Shown here: positions 8,697 to 17,812 of the stretch, one piece after another
Layout of the letters: every line of letters starts with the position of its first letter
How positions within the stretch are numbered: the stretch's first letter is position 1
Assembly (NCBI RefSeq): GCF_003441615.1
Contig: NZ_CP031842.1
Span: 693,501 to 757,500 of the forward strand
Reading direction: 5' to 3'
DNA from: Dechloromonas sp. HYN0024
GTDB lineage: Bacteria; Pseudomonadota; Gammaproteobacteria; Burkholderiales; Rhodocyclaceae
Length of the DNA stretch: 64,000 bases
Notes under the pieces: generated by a model
Database searches by the model: none
What the model was told of the DNA's origin: nothing
The model's input: the letters and a program-made list of their open reading frames with translations, nothing else
Position numbers and translations under genes: made by a program

Positions 8697-10601
8697 ATGA
8701 GCGACTTTGCCGGAATGGAAGATCTCCTGCAGGACTTTCTGCAGGAGGCCAGTGATTTGTTGTCCGATGTTGATAACAAACTCGTCGAACTGGAAAAAAT
8801 GCCGGACGACCGTGCCTTGCTCAACGATATTTTTCGTGGCTTCCACACGGTCAAGGGCGGGGCAGGCTTTCTCAATGCGTCCGAACTGGTGACGCTCTGC
8901 CACCTGACTGAAAATCTTTTTGACCGCCTGCGTAATGGCGAACTTGAACTGACGGCCGCCTTGATGGACGTCATCATGGACGCGACCAAGGGCGTGCGCG
9001 AAATGTTTGGCGAATTGGGGCAGATGGTCCAACCTCAGCCGGCCGATCCGCGGGTCATCGCCGCGCTGAAGGGTGTCTTGAGCGGCGAACAGGTGGCCGT
9101 TGCACAGGCTGCCGAGCCGGCCCCTGCGGTTGCCGAAGCGCCGAAGTCACCCAGCGCAGCTTCCGGCGAGCCGGATTGGAACCTGTTGCACGCAGCGGTC
9201 ACCGGGGCGGCATCGCCGGCCTCGCCGGAGCCGGCTGTGGTCATCACCAAGGCCGAAACAGCCATGGTCGAATCGGTTGTGACGCCGGCAGTGGTGGCGT
9301 CCGAGGGGGCGGCATCACCCTTTGGCCGTCGTGCCGTCGACAAGCCAGGCGGTCAACCGGTGTCGGCGCGGCGTGTTGAGGAGCGAGTGCGCGAAAACAC
9401 CATCCGTGTTGATACTTCTCGTCTCGATCAGGTCCTGAATCTGTCGGGCGAAATCGGCCTGACCAAAAATCGTCTGACCAGCCTGCGGGCCGATATCCTG
9501 GCCGGGAAGAGCGACTCCGAGACCCTGCACGCCCTTGATCAGGCGGTCAGTCAGCTCGATTTGCTGGTGTCTGATTTGCAGAATTCCGTGATGAAGACGC
9601 GGATGCAGCCGATCGGCCGCCTGTTCCAGAAATACCCGCGCATTGCCCGCGACCTTGCCCGACAACTCGGCAAGGACGTCGAATTGGTCCTCGCTGGCGA
9701 AGAAACCGAAGTCGACAAGACCATGATCGAGGATCTGGCCGATCCGCTCATCCACCTGATTCGCAATGCTGTCGATCATGGCGTCGAAATGCCCGAGGAG
9801 CGTCAGGCTGCCGGCAAGCCGGTCAAGAGCCTGGTGCGCCTTGAGGCGCGTCAGGAAGGCGATCACATCGTCCTGATCATTGCTGACGACGGCAAGGGGA
9901 TGAATGCCGAGCGGATTCGCGCCAAGGCTATCGAAAAAGGGCTGATTTCCGAAGAGGATGCCAATACTCTGGACGAACGCCAGAGCCTCAACCTGATTTT
10001 CCTTCCCGGTTTTTCGCTCAAGGCACAAATTTCCGATGTATCCGGCCGCGGTGTCGGCATGGATGTGGTGAAAACCAATATCCAGAAGCTCAATGGCTCG
10101 ATAGAGATTCGTTCGGAGCCCGGCAAAGGATCTGTTTTCATCATTTCATTGCCGCTCACGCTGGCGATTCTGCCGGTTTTGCTGGTTCTTCTTGGCGATC
10201 AGCCTTTTGCCCTGCCGCTGTCACTGGTGCGCGAAATTTTGCCGATCGAGCAAAGCAAGGTTCAGGAGGTGGGTGGCAAGGAAACACTGGTGGTGCGCGG
10301 CGAGGTGCTGCCGGTCATCACCCTGGCACGCCTGCTTGGCTGGCCGCTCGAACGCTATCCGGAGTACGGCGTATTCATGCAGACGGCAGAGCGCAGCTTC
10401 ATTCTGGCGGTTGACAGCTTCGCCGGGCGCGATGATGCGGTGATCAAATCGCTGGAGGATTTCCGTCCGAAGGGTGTAGCCGGTGTGACAACCCTGTCCA
10501 ATGGGCAGATCGTATTGATTCTCGACATGAAGGAGCTGTTGTCTGATCTCAGCCAGCATGCCGACACCGGTCCGGGATTGAAGGCGCTCGATTTCGCCTG
10601 A
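8697..10601 (+). CDS. cheA: Chemotaxis histidine kinase CheA
   Basis: Central kinase that phosphorylates CheY, CheB and probably the CheV receivers. It is 634 residues: P1 phosphotransfer domain (1-105, phosphoacceptor H50 in FHTVKGGAGF), a linker rich in Ala, Pro and Glu (about 120-225), P3 dimerisation (about 230-290), P4 ATPase (HLIRNAVDHGVE, DDGKGM, SGRGVGMDVV) and P5 CheW-like domain (about 480-620). I cannot recognise a P2 response-regulator-binding domain in the linker. GAGGAGGG precedes the ATG. It is the last gene of the chemotaxis block, followed by a strong terminator. Confidence 0.96.
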   Translation: MSDFAGMEDLLQDFLQEASDLLSDVDNKLVELEKMPDDRALLNDIFRGFHTVKGGAGFLNASELVTLCHLTENLFDRLRNGELELTAALMDVIMDATKGVREMFGELGQMVQPQPADPRVIAALKGVLSGEQVAVAQAAEPAPAVAEAPKSPSAASGEPDWNLLHAAVTGAASPASPEPAVVITKAETAMVESVVTPAVVASEGAASPFGRRAVDKPGGQPVSARRVEERVRENTIRVDTSRLDQVLNLSGEIGLTKNRLTSLRADILAGKSDSETLHALDQAVSQLDLLVSDLQNSVMKTRMQPIGRLFQKYPRIARDLARQLGKDVELVLAGEETEVDKTMIEDLADPLIHLIRNAVDHGVEMPEERQAAGKPVKSLVRLEARQEGDHIVLIIADDGKGMNAERIRAKAIEKGLISEEDANTLDERQSLNLIFLPGFSLKAQISDVSGRGVGMDVVKTNIQKLNGSIEIRSEPGKGSVFIISLPLTLAILPVLLVLLGDQPFALPLSLVREILPIEQSKVQEVGGKETLVVRGEVLPVITLARLLGWPLERYPEYGVFMQTAERSFILAVDSFAGRDDAVIKSLEDFRPKGVAGVTTLSNGQIVLILDMKELLSDLSQHADTGPGLKALDFA

Positions 10602-10624
10602 TTCCTGTTTTCAGTCAACGAGTT

Positions 10625-10654
10625 GAGAGGGGGCTATGCCCCCTCTTTTTATTT
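10625..10654 (+). terminator. Rho-independent terminator after cheA
   Basis: Perfect 8-bp stem GAGGGGGC-TAT-GCCCCCTC (10627-10645) followed directly by TTTTTATTTT. It ends the chemotaxis transcript and separates it from flhB. Confidence 0.93.
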
Positions 10655-10675
10655 TGAAGGTTTACTCTGTTGTCA

Positions 10676-10693
10676 TTGGCTTGCGGATGGCAT
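10676..10693 (+). promoter_or_regulatory. Candidate sigma-54 promoter for flhB
   Basis: TTGGC-N8-TGGCAT: GG at 10678-10679 and GC at 10690-10691 are exactly 10 bases apart, as sigma-54 requires. The -12 half is TGGC rather than TTGC, so this is weaker than the flgB, fliK and fliE sites. The predicted transcript starts near 10702, about 75 bases before flhB. Known flhA/flhB operons of polar flagellates are often sigma-54 dependent. Confidence 0.5.
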
Positions 10694-10780
10694 CTGAGAA
10701 ACAGAATAAATAAACACACGTACCTCTATAATTTTTCTGGTTTTTTCCTATAATAGCCATAACGTAAACCAAAGATGGCT

Positions 10781-11914
10781 ATGGCCGAAGATAGCGACCT
10801 CGAGAAATCTGAAGAGCCTACAAGTAGGCGAATCGAGCAAGCCCGGGAAAAGGGGCAGGTGCCTCATTCTCGCGAACTTGGCACTTTTCTGGTTTTGATC
10901 GTGGCCGGTGGCGCTTTCTGGACCATGGGTGGCTGGCTGATGCAGCGCTCAATGGCGGTCGTCAGAAAAGGCTTTACCATCGAATCCGAAGTCATGCGTG
11001 AGCCGGGCTTGATGTTGCCCCGGCTGTTCGAGATTTCTGGCGACGCCCTCCTGGCTTTTGCTCCGTTGCTCGGGTTGCTTGTGCTGGCCGCTGTCCTCCC
11101 TCCGTTTTTCCTCAACGCCTGGGTTTTTTCGCCGCAGGCCATCGCTCCTGATTTCAATCGCCTCAATCCGCTGACCGGTTTTGGCCGGATGTTCTCGTGG
11201 AATAGCCTGATGGAGTTGGGCAAGGCGGCGCTGAAGGCGGCCTTGGTCGGTTTCGTTGCTGTCCTGCTGATGTGGAAAGAGCGTGACGAAATATTTGGCT
11301 TGTTGAATGAGCCTCTGGAGTCCGGCTTGATCCATGCAGGCAACCTGGTTTCATTTTCCTTCCTGATCATGGCCGCGACCCTGGTGTTGATCGTCGCCGC
11401 CGATGTGCCTTTCCAGCTTTGGCAATACTTCGACAAGTTGAAGATGACCAAGGAAGAGATCAAGCAGGAAATGAAGGAAATGATGGGCGACCCCCACGTC
11501 AAGGGGCGCATCCGCAGCCTGCAGATGCAGGCTGCCCGCAAACGCATGATGGCAGCAGTGCCGAAGGCCAATGTGGTGGTCACCAACCCGACCCATTACT
11601 CGGTGGCGCTGGTCTATCAAACCGGGATGGCGGCCCCGAAGGTGGTTGCCAAGGGGGCGGGCGCGATTGCCCAGAAAATACGCGAGATAGCCAACGAGAA
11701 TGCGGTGCCGATATTGGAGGCGCCGCCACTGGCGCGAGCGCTCTACAAGCACGCCGCGCTTGACGCAGAAATCCCCTCCGCCCTGTACAGTGCAGTCGCG
11801 GAGGTTCTTGCTTATATCTACCAGCTGGCCAACTGGCGCCAGGTTGGTGGTGTGTATCCGGTGCCGCCGCGCGAATTGCCGGTGCCGCCAGAACTTGTCC
11901 CGGAGGCGGTGTAA
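10781..11914 (+). CDS. flhB: Flagellar type III export switch protein FlhB
   Basis: Integral membrane component of the flagellar export gate; its cytoplasmic domain self-cleaves and switches substrate class from hook to filament. It has four membrane segments between about residues 30 and 215, then a cytoplasmic domain with the self-cleavage motif NPTH in VVVTNPTHYSVAL. At 377-379 residues it is normal length. ATG codons occur at 10775 and 10781; I take the second because family members start MAEDSD, but neither has a good ribosome site. A separate second copy of the C-terminal domain is encoded at 46255-46566. Confidence 0.95.
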   Translation: MAEDSDLEKSEEPTSRRIEQAREKGQVPHSRELGTFLVLIVAGGAFWTMGGWLMQRSMAVVRKGFTIESEVMREPGLMLPRLFEISGDALLAFAPLLGLLVLAAVLPPFFLNAWVFSPQAIAPDFNRLNPLTGFGRMFSWNSLMELGKAALKAALVGFVAVLLMWKERDEIFGLLNEPLESGLIHAGNLVSFSFLIMAATLVLIVAADVPFQLWQYFDKLKMTKEEIKQEMKEMMGDPHVKGRIRSLQMQAARKRMMAAVPKANVVVTNPTHYSVALVYQTGMAAPKVVAKGAGAIAQKIREIANENAVPILEAPPLARALYKHAALDAEIPSALYSAVAEVLAYIYQLANWRQVGGVYPVPPRELPVPPELVPEAV

Positions 11915-13999
11915 ATGGCTGCTTCGACATTCGGCATGCAAAGCTTCATGGCGCGGATGAATACCTCGCAGTTGGCGGCGCCGCTCCTCATCCTGATGAT
12001 TCTGGCGATGATGGTGCTGCCGCTGCCGGCCTTCGTGCTGGATGTCTTCTTCACCTTCAACATCGCCATCTCGGTGCTTGTCCTGCTGGTCGCGGTGAAT
12101 ACCCAAAAGACACTTGAGTTCTCGGTCTTTCCGACGGTGTTGCTGGTGACCACCTTGTTGCGCCTGTCGCTCAACGTCGCCTCGACGCGGGTAGTCATGC
12201 TTGAAGGGCATACCGGTCCGGATGCTGCGGGCAAGGTGATCGAGGCCTTCGGGCATTTCATGGTCGGCGGCAATTTTGCCGTTGGTATCCTCGTCTTCAT
12301 GATCCTGGTGGTCATCAACTTTGTCGTCATCACCAAGGGTGCCGGCCGGGTGGCTGAAGTGTCGGCACGCTTCACCCTTGATGCAATGCCAGGCAAACAG
12401 ATGGCTATTGATGCCGATCTCAACGCAGGCCTGATCGGTGAAGAAGATGCTCGCCGCCGCCGCACTGAAATTTCCCGCGAGGCCGAATTTTTTGGCTCGA
12501 TGGACGGTGCCTCGAAATTCGTACGCGGCGACGCGGTCGCCGGCATCATCATCATGTTGCTCAACCTGGTCGGCGGGCTGATCGTTGGTGTCGTCCAGCA
12601 CAACATGGAACTGGCCATGGCGGCCAAGAATTACACGCTGCTGACGATTGGTGATGGTCTGGTGGCGCAGATTCCCGGCCTGATCATTTCGATCGCCGCC
12701 GGTATGGTGGTTACCCGCGTCTCCGATGATCGCGATATCGGACAGCAGGTCATGGGACAGATGTTCCGCAATGCCAAGGTGATCGGCATCACGGCCGGGA
12801 TCGTCGGCTTCCTCGGCCTGATTCCGGGTATGCCGAACCTGGTCTTCCTGATGCTGGCCTCGGGCATGGGCTGGATGTCCTGGCGGATGATGGACAAGGA
12901 ACGGCGCATTGTCGAAGCGCCGGTCAAGGTTGCCCCGGCACCGGTCCAGGATGCCATGGAAGCGACCTGGGGTGATGTTGCACCGCTTGACGTACTGGGT
13001 CTGGAAGTCGGTTATCGCCTGATTCCGCTGGTCGACAAGTCGCAGGATGGCGAGTTGCTGCGCCGCATTCGTGGCATTCGCAAGAAGTTCGCCCAGGAGG
13101 TCGGATTCCTCGTTTCACCGGTTCATATCCGTGACAATCTGGAATTGAAGCCGAACGCCTACCGCATCCTGCTCAAGGGTGTCGAAGTCGGTCAGGGCGA
13201 GGCCTATGCCGGTCAGCTCATGGCGATCAATCCGGGGCGCGTGGCGGGAACATTGAATGGTACGGCGACCAAGGATCCGGCGTTCGGCCTGCCCGCCGTC
13301 TGGATCGATGCCGCGCAGCGGGAACAGGCCCAGGCCTATGGCTACACCGTGGTCGATGCCTCGACCGTGGTGGCGACGCACCTCAATCACCTGATCCTGA
13401 CGCATGCCGGCGAGTTGCTCGGACGCCAGGAAGTGCAGCAACTACTCGATCATCTGGCCAAGGAAATTCCCAAGCTGGTCGAAGACCTCGTGCCCAAGGT
13501 CATTCCTCTCGGCACCCTGCAGAAAGTTCTGCAGTCGATGCTGGAAGAAGGGGTTCATATCCGCGACATGCGGACGATCATCGAAACTGTCGCCGATCAC
13601 GCGACCCGTACGCAGAACGCCGACGATCTGTCGAGCCAGGTGCGCATCGCCCTTGGTCGTGCCATTTCCCAACAGATCTTCCCGGGCAACAGCGAAATGC
13701 AGGTCATGTCGCTCGATCCGACCCTGGAGCGCCTGCTGTCACAGGCGGTCGCCGGTGGTTCCGAAAATACCAGTTTCGAGCCCGGGCTCGCCGACACGCT
13801 GTTGCGCGAGACTGCCCTGGCGGCCAGCCGTCAGGAAAACCTCGGCCTGCCAGCCGTGTTGCTTGTGCCTGCCAGCCTGCGTTTGCTCTTGTCCAGATTC
13901 CTGCGGCGTACCGTTCCCCAGTTGAAGGTACTGTCCCACAACGAAGTACCTGAAACCCGAATTATCAAGGTGACCTCGATCATCGGAGGTAGAACATGA
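11915..13999 (+). CDS. flhA: Flagellar export gate protein FlhA
   Basis: Largest export-gate subunit; it couples the proton gradient to secretion and docks chaperone-substrate complexes. It is 694 residues, typical: about eight membrane helices in the first 330 residues, the conserved FHIPEP-type loop region (SARFTLDAMPGKQMAIDADL), and a large cytoplasmic domain. It starts at the base after the flhB stop, with CGGAGG 8 bases before the ATG, so it is tightly coupled to flhB. Its stop overlaps flhF in an ATGA. Confidence 0.97.
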   Translation: MAASTFGMQSFMARMNTSQLAAPLLILMILAMMVLPLPAFVLDVFFTFNIAISVLVLLVAVNTQKTLEFSVFPTVLLVTTLLRLSLNVASTRVVMLEGHTGPDAAGKVIEAFGHFMVGGNFAVGILVFMILVVINFVVITKGAGRVAEVSARFTLDAMPGKQMAIDADLNAGLIGEEDARRRRTEISREAEFFGSMDGASKFVRGDAVAGIIIMLLNLVGGLIVGVVQHNMELAMAAKNYTLLTIGDGLVAQIPGLIISIAAGMVVTRVSDDRDIGQQVMGQMFRNAKVIGITAGIVGFLGLIPGMPNLVFLMLASGMGWMSWRMMDKERRIVEAPVKVAPAPVQDAMEATWGDVAPLDVLGLEVGYRLIPLVDKSQDGELLRRIRGIRKKFAQEVGFLVSPVHIRDNLELKPNAYRILLKGVEVGQGEAYAGQLMAINPGRVAGTLNGTATKDPAFGLPAVWIDAAQREQAQAYGYTVVDASTVVATHLNHLILTHAGELLGRQEVQQLLDHLAKEIPKLVEDLVPKVIPLGTLQKVLQSMLEEGVHIRDMRTIIETVADHATRTQNADDLSSQVRIALGRAISQQIFPGNSEMQVMSLDPTLERLLSQAVAGGSENTSFEPGLADTLLRETALAASRQENLGLPAVLLVPASLRLLLSRFLRRTVPQLKVLSHNEVPETRIIKVTSIIGGRT

Positions 14000-15444
14000 A
14001 CGTCAGAAAATTCATCGCCGCAACCGCCAGGGATGCCCTGCGCAAGGTCAAGGAAACGCTCGGCAACGATGCGATTATACTGTCCAATCGCGGCGTGCCG
14101 GGTGGGGTCGAGATCATGGCCGTGGCGGCCCGCGACATGGCGATGATCGTGCCGACTCAGGTTCAGGACGCGCCAAGGCCGGAGCGTAAGCAGCCGGAAA
14201 GTCATGCCGACGACGACTACCGTGTGGTGCTCAGTTCGGCCCGGGCGAGAATTTCCCAGCCTCCGCAACCAACCGTGGTGCCTTCGTCCTCATCGGCGCA
14301 GCATCAGGTAGCTCAACCAAGGCCTGTGGCCACTTCGGTCAATGCAGGCATTCCGAGGACCGGCGCGTTGCGGCAGATGGATAGCGGGCGTCCGGTGCAA
14401 GCCTCGGCGGGTGCCCCCCGCGTTGCCCCGATTGCGCCGCCGGCGGCATCAACAGCTGGCCCGGCCAGTGCTGCACGTCGTCCGGAGGCTGAAGTGGTGC
14501 CGATGGAAGTCATGGATGAAATCCGCTCGCTGCGCAAACTGGTCGAGCAGCATATGGCTGGTTTTGCCTGGGGTGAATCTGCCCGTTCCGAGCCGGTCAA
14601 GACAGAAATTCTCCGGCAGATGCTCGACGCCGGATTCTCCCCGCAGTTTTCCCGTGACATGCTGGCCGATCTGCCGCGTGAAATGAATGCTCAGGAGGCG
14701 ATGGCCTGGGTCAAGGGGGCGGCTGACCGCTCGCTTCTCACTATCGGCCAGGAAAACGACATCGTCGATCGCGGCGGCGTTTATGCCCTGGTTGGCCCGA
14801 CCGGTGTCGGCAAGACAACGACCACGGCCAAGCTGGCGGCCCGCTGTGTGTTGCGCCACGGCCCCAGCAAGGTGGCGCTGGTGACCACCGATGGCTACCG
14901 TATTGGTGCCCATGAGCAACTGCGTATCTACGGCCGTATCCTCGGGGTTTCGGTGCATCTGGTGAAGGACGCCAACGAACTGCGCCAGACCCTGGCAGAA
15001 CTTCAGCACAAGCATATGGTGCTGATCGATACCATGGGCATGAGCCAGCGCGACAAGCTGGTGCCGGAATTGACCGACATGCTGGCTGGCTGTGATGTGC
15101 AGCGCCTGCTCCTGCTCAACTCGACTTCACGTGGCGACACGCTCGATGACGTTGTCCGCGCCTATGCAGGAGAGACGCTGGCCGGTTGCATCCTGACCAA
15201 GATTGATGAGGCCGCCAGCCTGGCAACGGTGCTCGATGTCATCATGCGGCACGGCCTGAAGCTGCAATATGTCTCGAACGGGCAGCGCGTGCCGGAAGAT
15301 CTGCATCTGCCGAATCGTGGTTATCTGTTGCATCGTGCCTTCAAGGATGTCCCGGAAAGCTCGCCGCACCGTCTCGACGGCGTCGAATCCGGCTTGATGA
15401 TGGCAAATGCCGGCATGGTGGCGGTCGGAGGCAGTCGTGGCTGA
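13996..15444 (+). CDS. flhF: Flagellar SRP-like GTPase FlhF
   Basis: SRP-family GTPase that marks the pole for flagellar assembly and recruits FliF. It has an N-terminal basic segment (residues 1-40), a low-complexity Pro/Ala/Ser linker (about 60-170), then the NG domain: P-loop GPTGVGKTT at 267-275, TTDGYRIGAHEQLR, and DTMGMSQRD near 344 where most family members have DTAG. It is 482 residues and overlaps flhA by four bases (ATGA). FlhF with FlhG points to a single or few polar flagella. Confidence 0.95.
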   Translation: MNVRKFIAATARDALRKVKETLGNDAIILSNRGVPGGVEIMAVAARDMAMIVPTQVQDAPRPERKQPESHADDDYRVVLSSARARISQPPQPTVVPSSSSAQHQVAQPRPVATSVNAGIPRTGALRQMDSGRPVQASAGAPRVAPIAPPAASTAGPASAARRPEAEVVPMEVMDEIRSLRKLVEQHMAGFAWGESARSEPVKTEILRQMLDAGFSPQFSRDMLADLPREMNAQEAMAWVKGAADRSLLTIGQENDIVDRGGVYALVGPTGVGKTTTTAKLAARCVLRHGPSKVALVTTDGYRIGAHEQLRIYGRILGVSVHLVKDANELRQTLAELQHKHMVLIDTMGMSQRDKLVPELTDMLAGCDVQRLLLLNSTSRGDTLDDVVRAYAGETLAGCILTKIDEAASLATVLDVIMRHGLKLQYVSNGQRVPEDLHLPNRGYLLHRAFKDVPESSPHRLDGVESGLMMANAGMVAVGGSRG

Positions 15445-16327
15445 TTTTCATGTTGATCAGGCGGCCGGATTGCGTCGCCTGCTGGGTGGTGCCCAGCAAT
15501 TGCAGGTGGTGACGTTTGTCGCCGGATGTGACGGTGTCGGGCGTAGCGTGGCGGTGGCCAACATTGCCGTGGCGCTGGCCCGGCTGGGCAAGGAAGTCCT
15601 GATCATCGACGAACATGCTGCCGGTGACGATATTGCCGCGGCCTTCGGCATGGCGGCCCGCCATGACCTCCTGAACGTGGTTCAGCGTCAAATGCCCTTG
15701 TCGCAGGTTCTGCTGCAGCCCATGCTTGGCCTGCGTGTCCTGCCGGCGGCGCTGGCGGCCCGCAAGCTCGGACGCCTGTCGCTGGCGCAGCAACAAACTT
15801 TGCTTGATGCCATGTCGGGGCTTGAGCGGCCGATTGATGTCATTCTGGTCGATGCCAGCATGGCTCACCCGAACGGATTTTCTCCCTTTGGTCTGGTCGC
15901 CCAGGAGGCTGTCGTCGTGCTTTCAGGTAGTAGCGCTTCGATCACCGAGGCCTATTCGCTCATCAAAAAAGTGAGCCATGCCTTCTCCCGCAAGCATTTC
16001 CGCATTCTGGTAAACAAGGTGCGCAGCCAATCGGATGCCCGCTCGATTTTCGACAATATCGCCCAGGTTGCAGCGCAGCGCGGTGTGGCGCGCCTTGACT
16101 ATGCCGGCGCGATTCCCCTTGATGAATCGCTGCGTCAGTCGGCCCAACTCTGCCGGCCGGTTCTCGTCCAGGCACCAGATTCAGCTGCTGCTGCGGCATT
16201 CCGCGATATTGCTTCGGATATGCTGTACTGGCAGCGTAGCGAATGCGAAGCCGCCGGTGTCGGTCAATTCATGCAGCAACTGTTACACTTGAGCCAACGC
16301 ATAACACCCAACGTATTAAGAGCCTGA
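15437..16327 (+). CDS. flhG: MinD-like flagellar number regulator FlhG/FleN, divergent P-loop
   Basis: By position between flhF and fliA, and by its MinD-like fold, this is FlhG, which limits flagellar number. The start is GTG 15437, with CGGAGG 5 bases upstream, overlapping flhF by 8 bases; it is 296 residues. The deviant Walker A of MinD proteins (KGGxGKT) reads CDGVGRS here (residues 31-37), so both lysines are missing. The next strand ends in IIDEH rather than the usual LDxD. The Walker B strand (DVILVDASM) is recognisable. ATP binding, or MinD-style dimerisation, may be altered or lost. Such divergence may be shared by betaproteobacterial relatives. Confidence 0.85.
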   Translation: MADFHVDQAAGLRRLLGGAQQLQVVTFVAGCDGVGRSVAVANIAVALARLGKEVLIIDEHAAGDDIAAAFGMAARHDLLNVVQRQMPLSQVLLQPMLGLRVLPAALAARKLGRLSLAQQQTLLDAMSGLERPIDVILVDASMAHPNGFSPFGLVAQEAVVVLSGSSASITEAYSLIKKVSHAFSRKHFRILVNKVRSQSDARSIFDNIAQVAAQRGVARLDYAGAIPLDESLRQSAQLCRPVLVQAPDSAAAAAFRDIASDMLYWQRSECEAAGVGQFMQQLLHLSQRITPNVLRA

Positions 16328-17079
16328 TGTATACCGCTGCCGGGCAGCCTGACAGGGACCAGCTGGTTCAGCGCTTCATGCCGCTGGTGAAGCGTATCGC
16401 CTATCACCTGATGGCCCGGCTGCCGCCCAGTGTCCAGTTTGATGATCTTGTCCAGAACGGGATGCTTGGTTTGCTGGATGCCATCGACCGCTATCAGGAG
16501 GGTTTCGGCGCGCAGTTTGAAACCTATGCCAGCCAGCGGATTCGCGGTTCCATGCTCGATGGCTTGCGGGAAAACGACTGGTTGCCACGGAATTTGCGGC
16601 GGGAGTTGCGGCGCATTGAAACAACCATCAACCAGCTTGAGCACGAACATGGCCGGGCGCCATCCGAGCAGGAACTGGCTGACGCGCTGGGCATGACACT
16701 GGCTGAGTATCAGCGGACGCTGCAGGATGCACGTGGCCACCAGATCGTATATTTTGAGGACTTTTCCGGTTCGGATGACGAGGACTTTCTCGAACGCCAC
16801 TTTACGGATAATGATGCCGACCCGGTGAGCATTCTTGAAGATCGCGGCGTCAAGGAGCAATTGGTGCAGGCTATCAGCCTGCTGCCGGAGCGTGAAAAAC
16901 TGATGATGGCTTTGTACTATGAGCAGGATCTGAATTTCCGGGAGATCGGGGAAGTCATGGGCGTCACCGAGTCGCGGGTCTGCCAGTTGCATACCCAGGC
17001 TATCGCCCGCCTGCGTAGCCGTATCGTCCCGGAAGTTCCCGCTGCCATGAAACGTCGCAAGGAGAAGGCCGGTGGATAA
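16327..17079 (+). CDS. fliA: Flagellar sigma factor FliA (sigma-28)
   Basis: RNA polymerase sigma factor for late flagellar genes. It is 250 residues: region 2 (DQLVQRFMPLVKRIAYHL, then DLVQNGMLGLLDAIDRY), region 3 (GRAPSEQELADALGM) and a region 4 helix-turn-helix (LNFREIGEVMGVTESRVCQLH). The start is ATG 16327, overlapping the flhG TGA by one base; an in-frame extension upstream lies inside flhG and is not used. Its targets here should be the TAAA-N15-GCCG sites before flgM, flgK and fliC. Its antagonist FlgM is encoded at 19092-19370. Confidence 0.97.
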   Translation: MYTAAGQPDRDQLVQRFMPLVKRIAYHLMARLPPSVQFDDLVQNGMLGLLDAIDRYQEGFGAQFETYASQRIRGSMLDGLRENDWLPRNLRRELRRIETTINQLEHEHGRAPSEQELADALGMTLAEYQRTLQDARGHQIVYFEDFSGSDDEDFLERHFTDNDADPVSILEDRGVKEQLVQAISLLPEREKLMMALYYEQDLNFREIGEVMGVTESRVCQLHTQAIARLRSRIVPEVPAAMKRRKEKAGG

Positions 17080-17812
17080 GATCAGTCTTGCCGGTCTGGC
17101 AATCAGCGTTATTGCCATTCTGGGTGGCCAGTTTCTCGAAGGAGGGAGCATTGGCTCGCTGGTCCAGCCGACAGCCCTCCTGATTGTCCTCGGTGGCACG
17201 CTGGGTGCAGTCCTGCTGCAGAGTCCGCTGCATATCTTCAAGCGCGGCATGATGATGGCCAAATGGGTGTGGCTCCCCCCGGTCATTGAGCAGAAGCGCC
17301 AGATCGAGCTGATCATGAACTGGAGCCAGATGTCCCGGCGTGAAGGCCTGCTGGCCCTGGAGAATTTTATTCCGGGTATCAAGGATGAGTTCTCCCGCAA
17401 GGGCCTGCAACTTCTGGTCGATGGCGCCGATCCGGAACGCATCCGCGAGTTGCTGGAAGTGGAGATCGGTACCTTCGAAGAGGAGTGGCGTCAGTCGGCC
17501 AAGATATGGGATGCCGCCGGCGGCTATTCGCCGACCATCGGTATTCTCGGGGCGGTCATGGGGCTCATCCATGTCATGGAAAATCTCTCCGATCCGACCA
17601 AACTGGGGGGTGGTATTGCCGTCGCCTTTGTGGCAACGATCTATGGCGTCGGTCTGGCCAATCTGGTTTATTTGCCGGTGGCAGCCAAACTCAAGTACTA
17701 CGTAACGCGCATGGTGGCCTCGCGCGAAATGCTGGTCGATGGCCTGGTCGGCATCGCAGTTGGCGACAATCCGCGCATCATCGAAGGGCGCCTCAAGGGC
17801 TATCTCCACTGA
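17072..17812 (+). CDS. motC: Flagellar stator protein MotC (MotA family)
   Basis: Inner-membrane stator subunit that with MotD conducts ions and generates torque. It is 246 residues of the MotA/TolQ/ExbB fold: two N-terminal helices (ISLAGLAISVIAILGG; TALLIVLGGTLGAVLL), a cytoplasmic domain, and two C-terminal helices (YSPTIGILGAVMGLIHVM; GIAVAFVATIYGVGLANL) containing the conserved prolines and glycines. The GTG start at 17072 has AAGGAGAAGG upstream and overlaps fliA by 8 bases. The arrangement fliA-motC-motD resembles Pseudomonas, where MotCD is the second, swarming-active stator. No motAB is in this window. Confidence 0.93.
   Translation: MDKISLAGLAISVIAILGGQFLEGGSIGSLVQPTALLIVLGGTLGAVLLQSPLHIFKRGMMMAKWVWLPPVIEQKRQIELIMNWSQMSRREGLLALENFIPGIKDEFSRKGLQLLVDGADPERIRELLEVEIGTFEEEWRQSAKIWDAAGGYSPTIGILGAVMGLIHVMENLSDPTKLGGGIAVAFVATIYGVGLANLVYLPVAAKLKYYVTRMVASREMLVDGLVGIAVGDNPRIIEGRLKGYLH

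Noticed and set aside
10749..10754. TATAAT as a sigma-70 promoter for flhB (a second copy at 10727-10732)
   Set aside because: Neither copy has a -35 hexamer at a suitable distance; the sigma-54 site upstream fits the pathway better.
11351..12601. 416-codon minus-strand open frame opposite flhB/flhA
   Set aside because: It covers the export gate genes in antisense, is extremely His/Gln/Arg/Asp rich, and has no family match.
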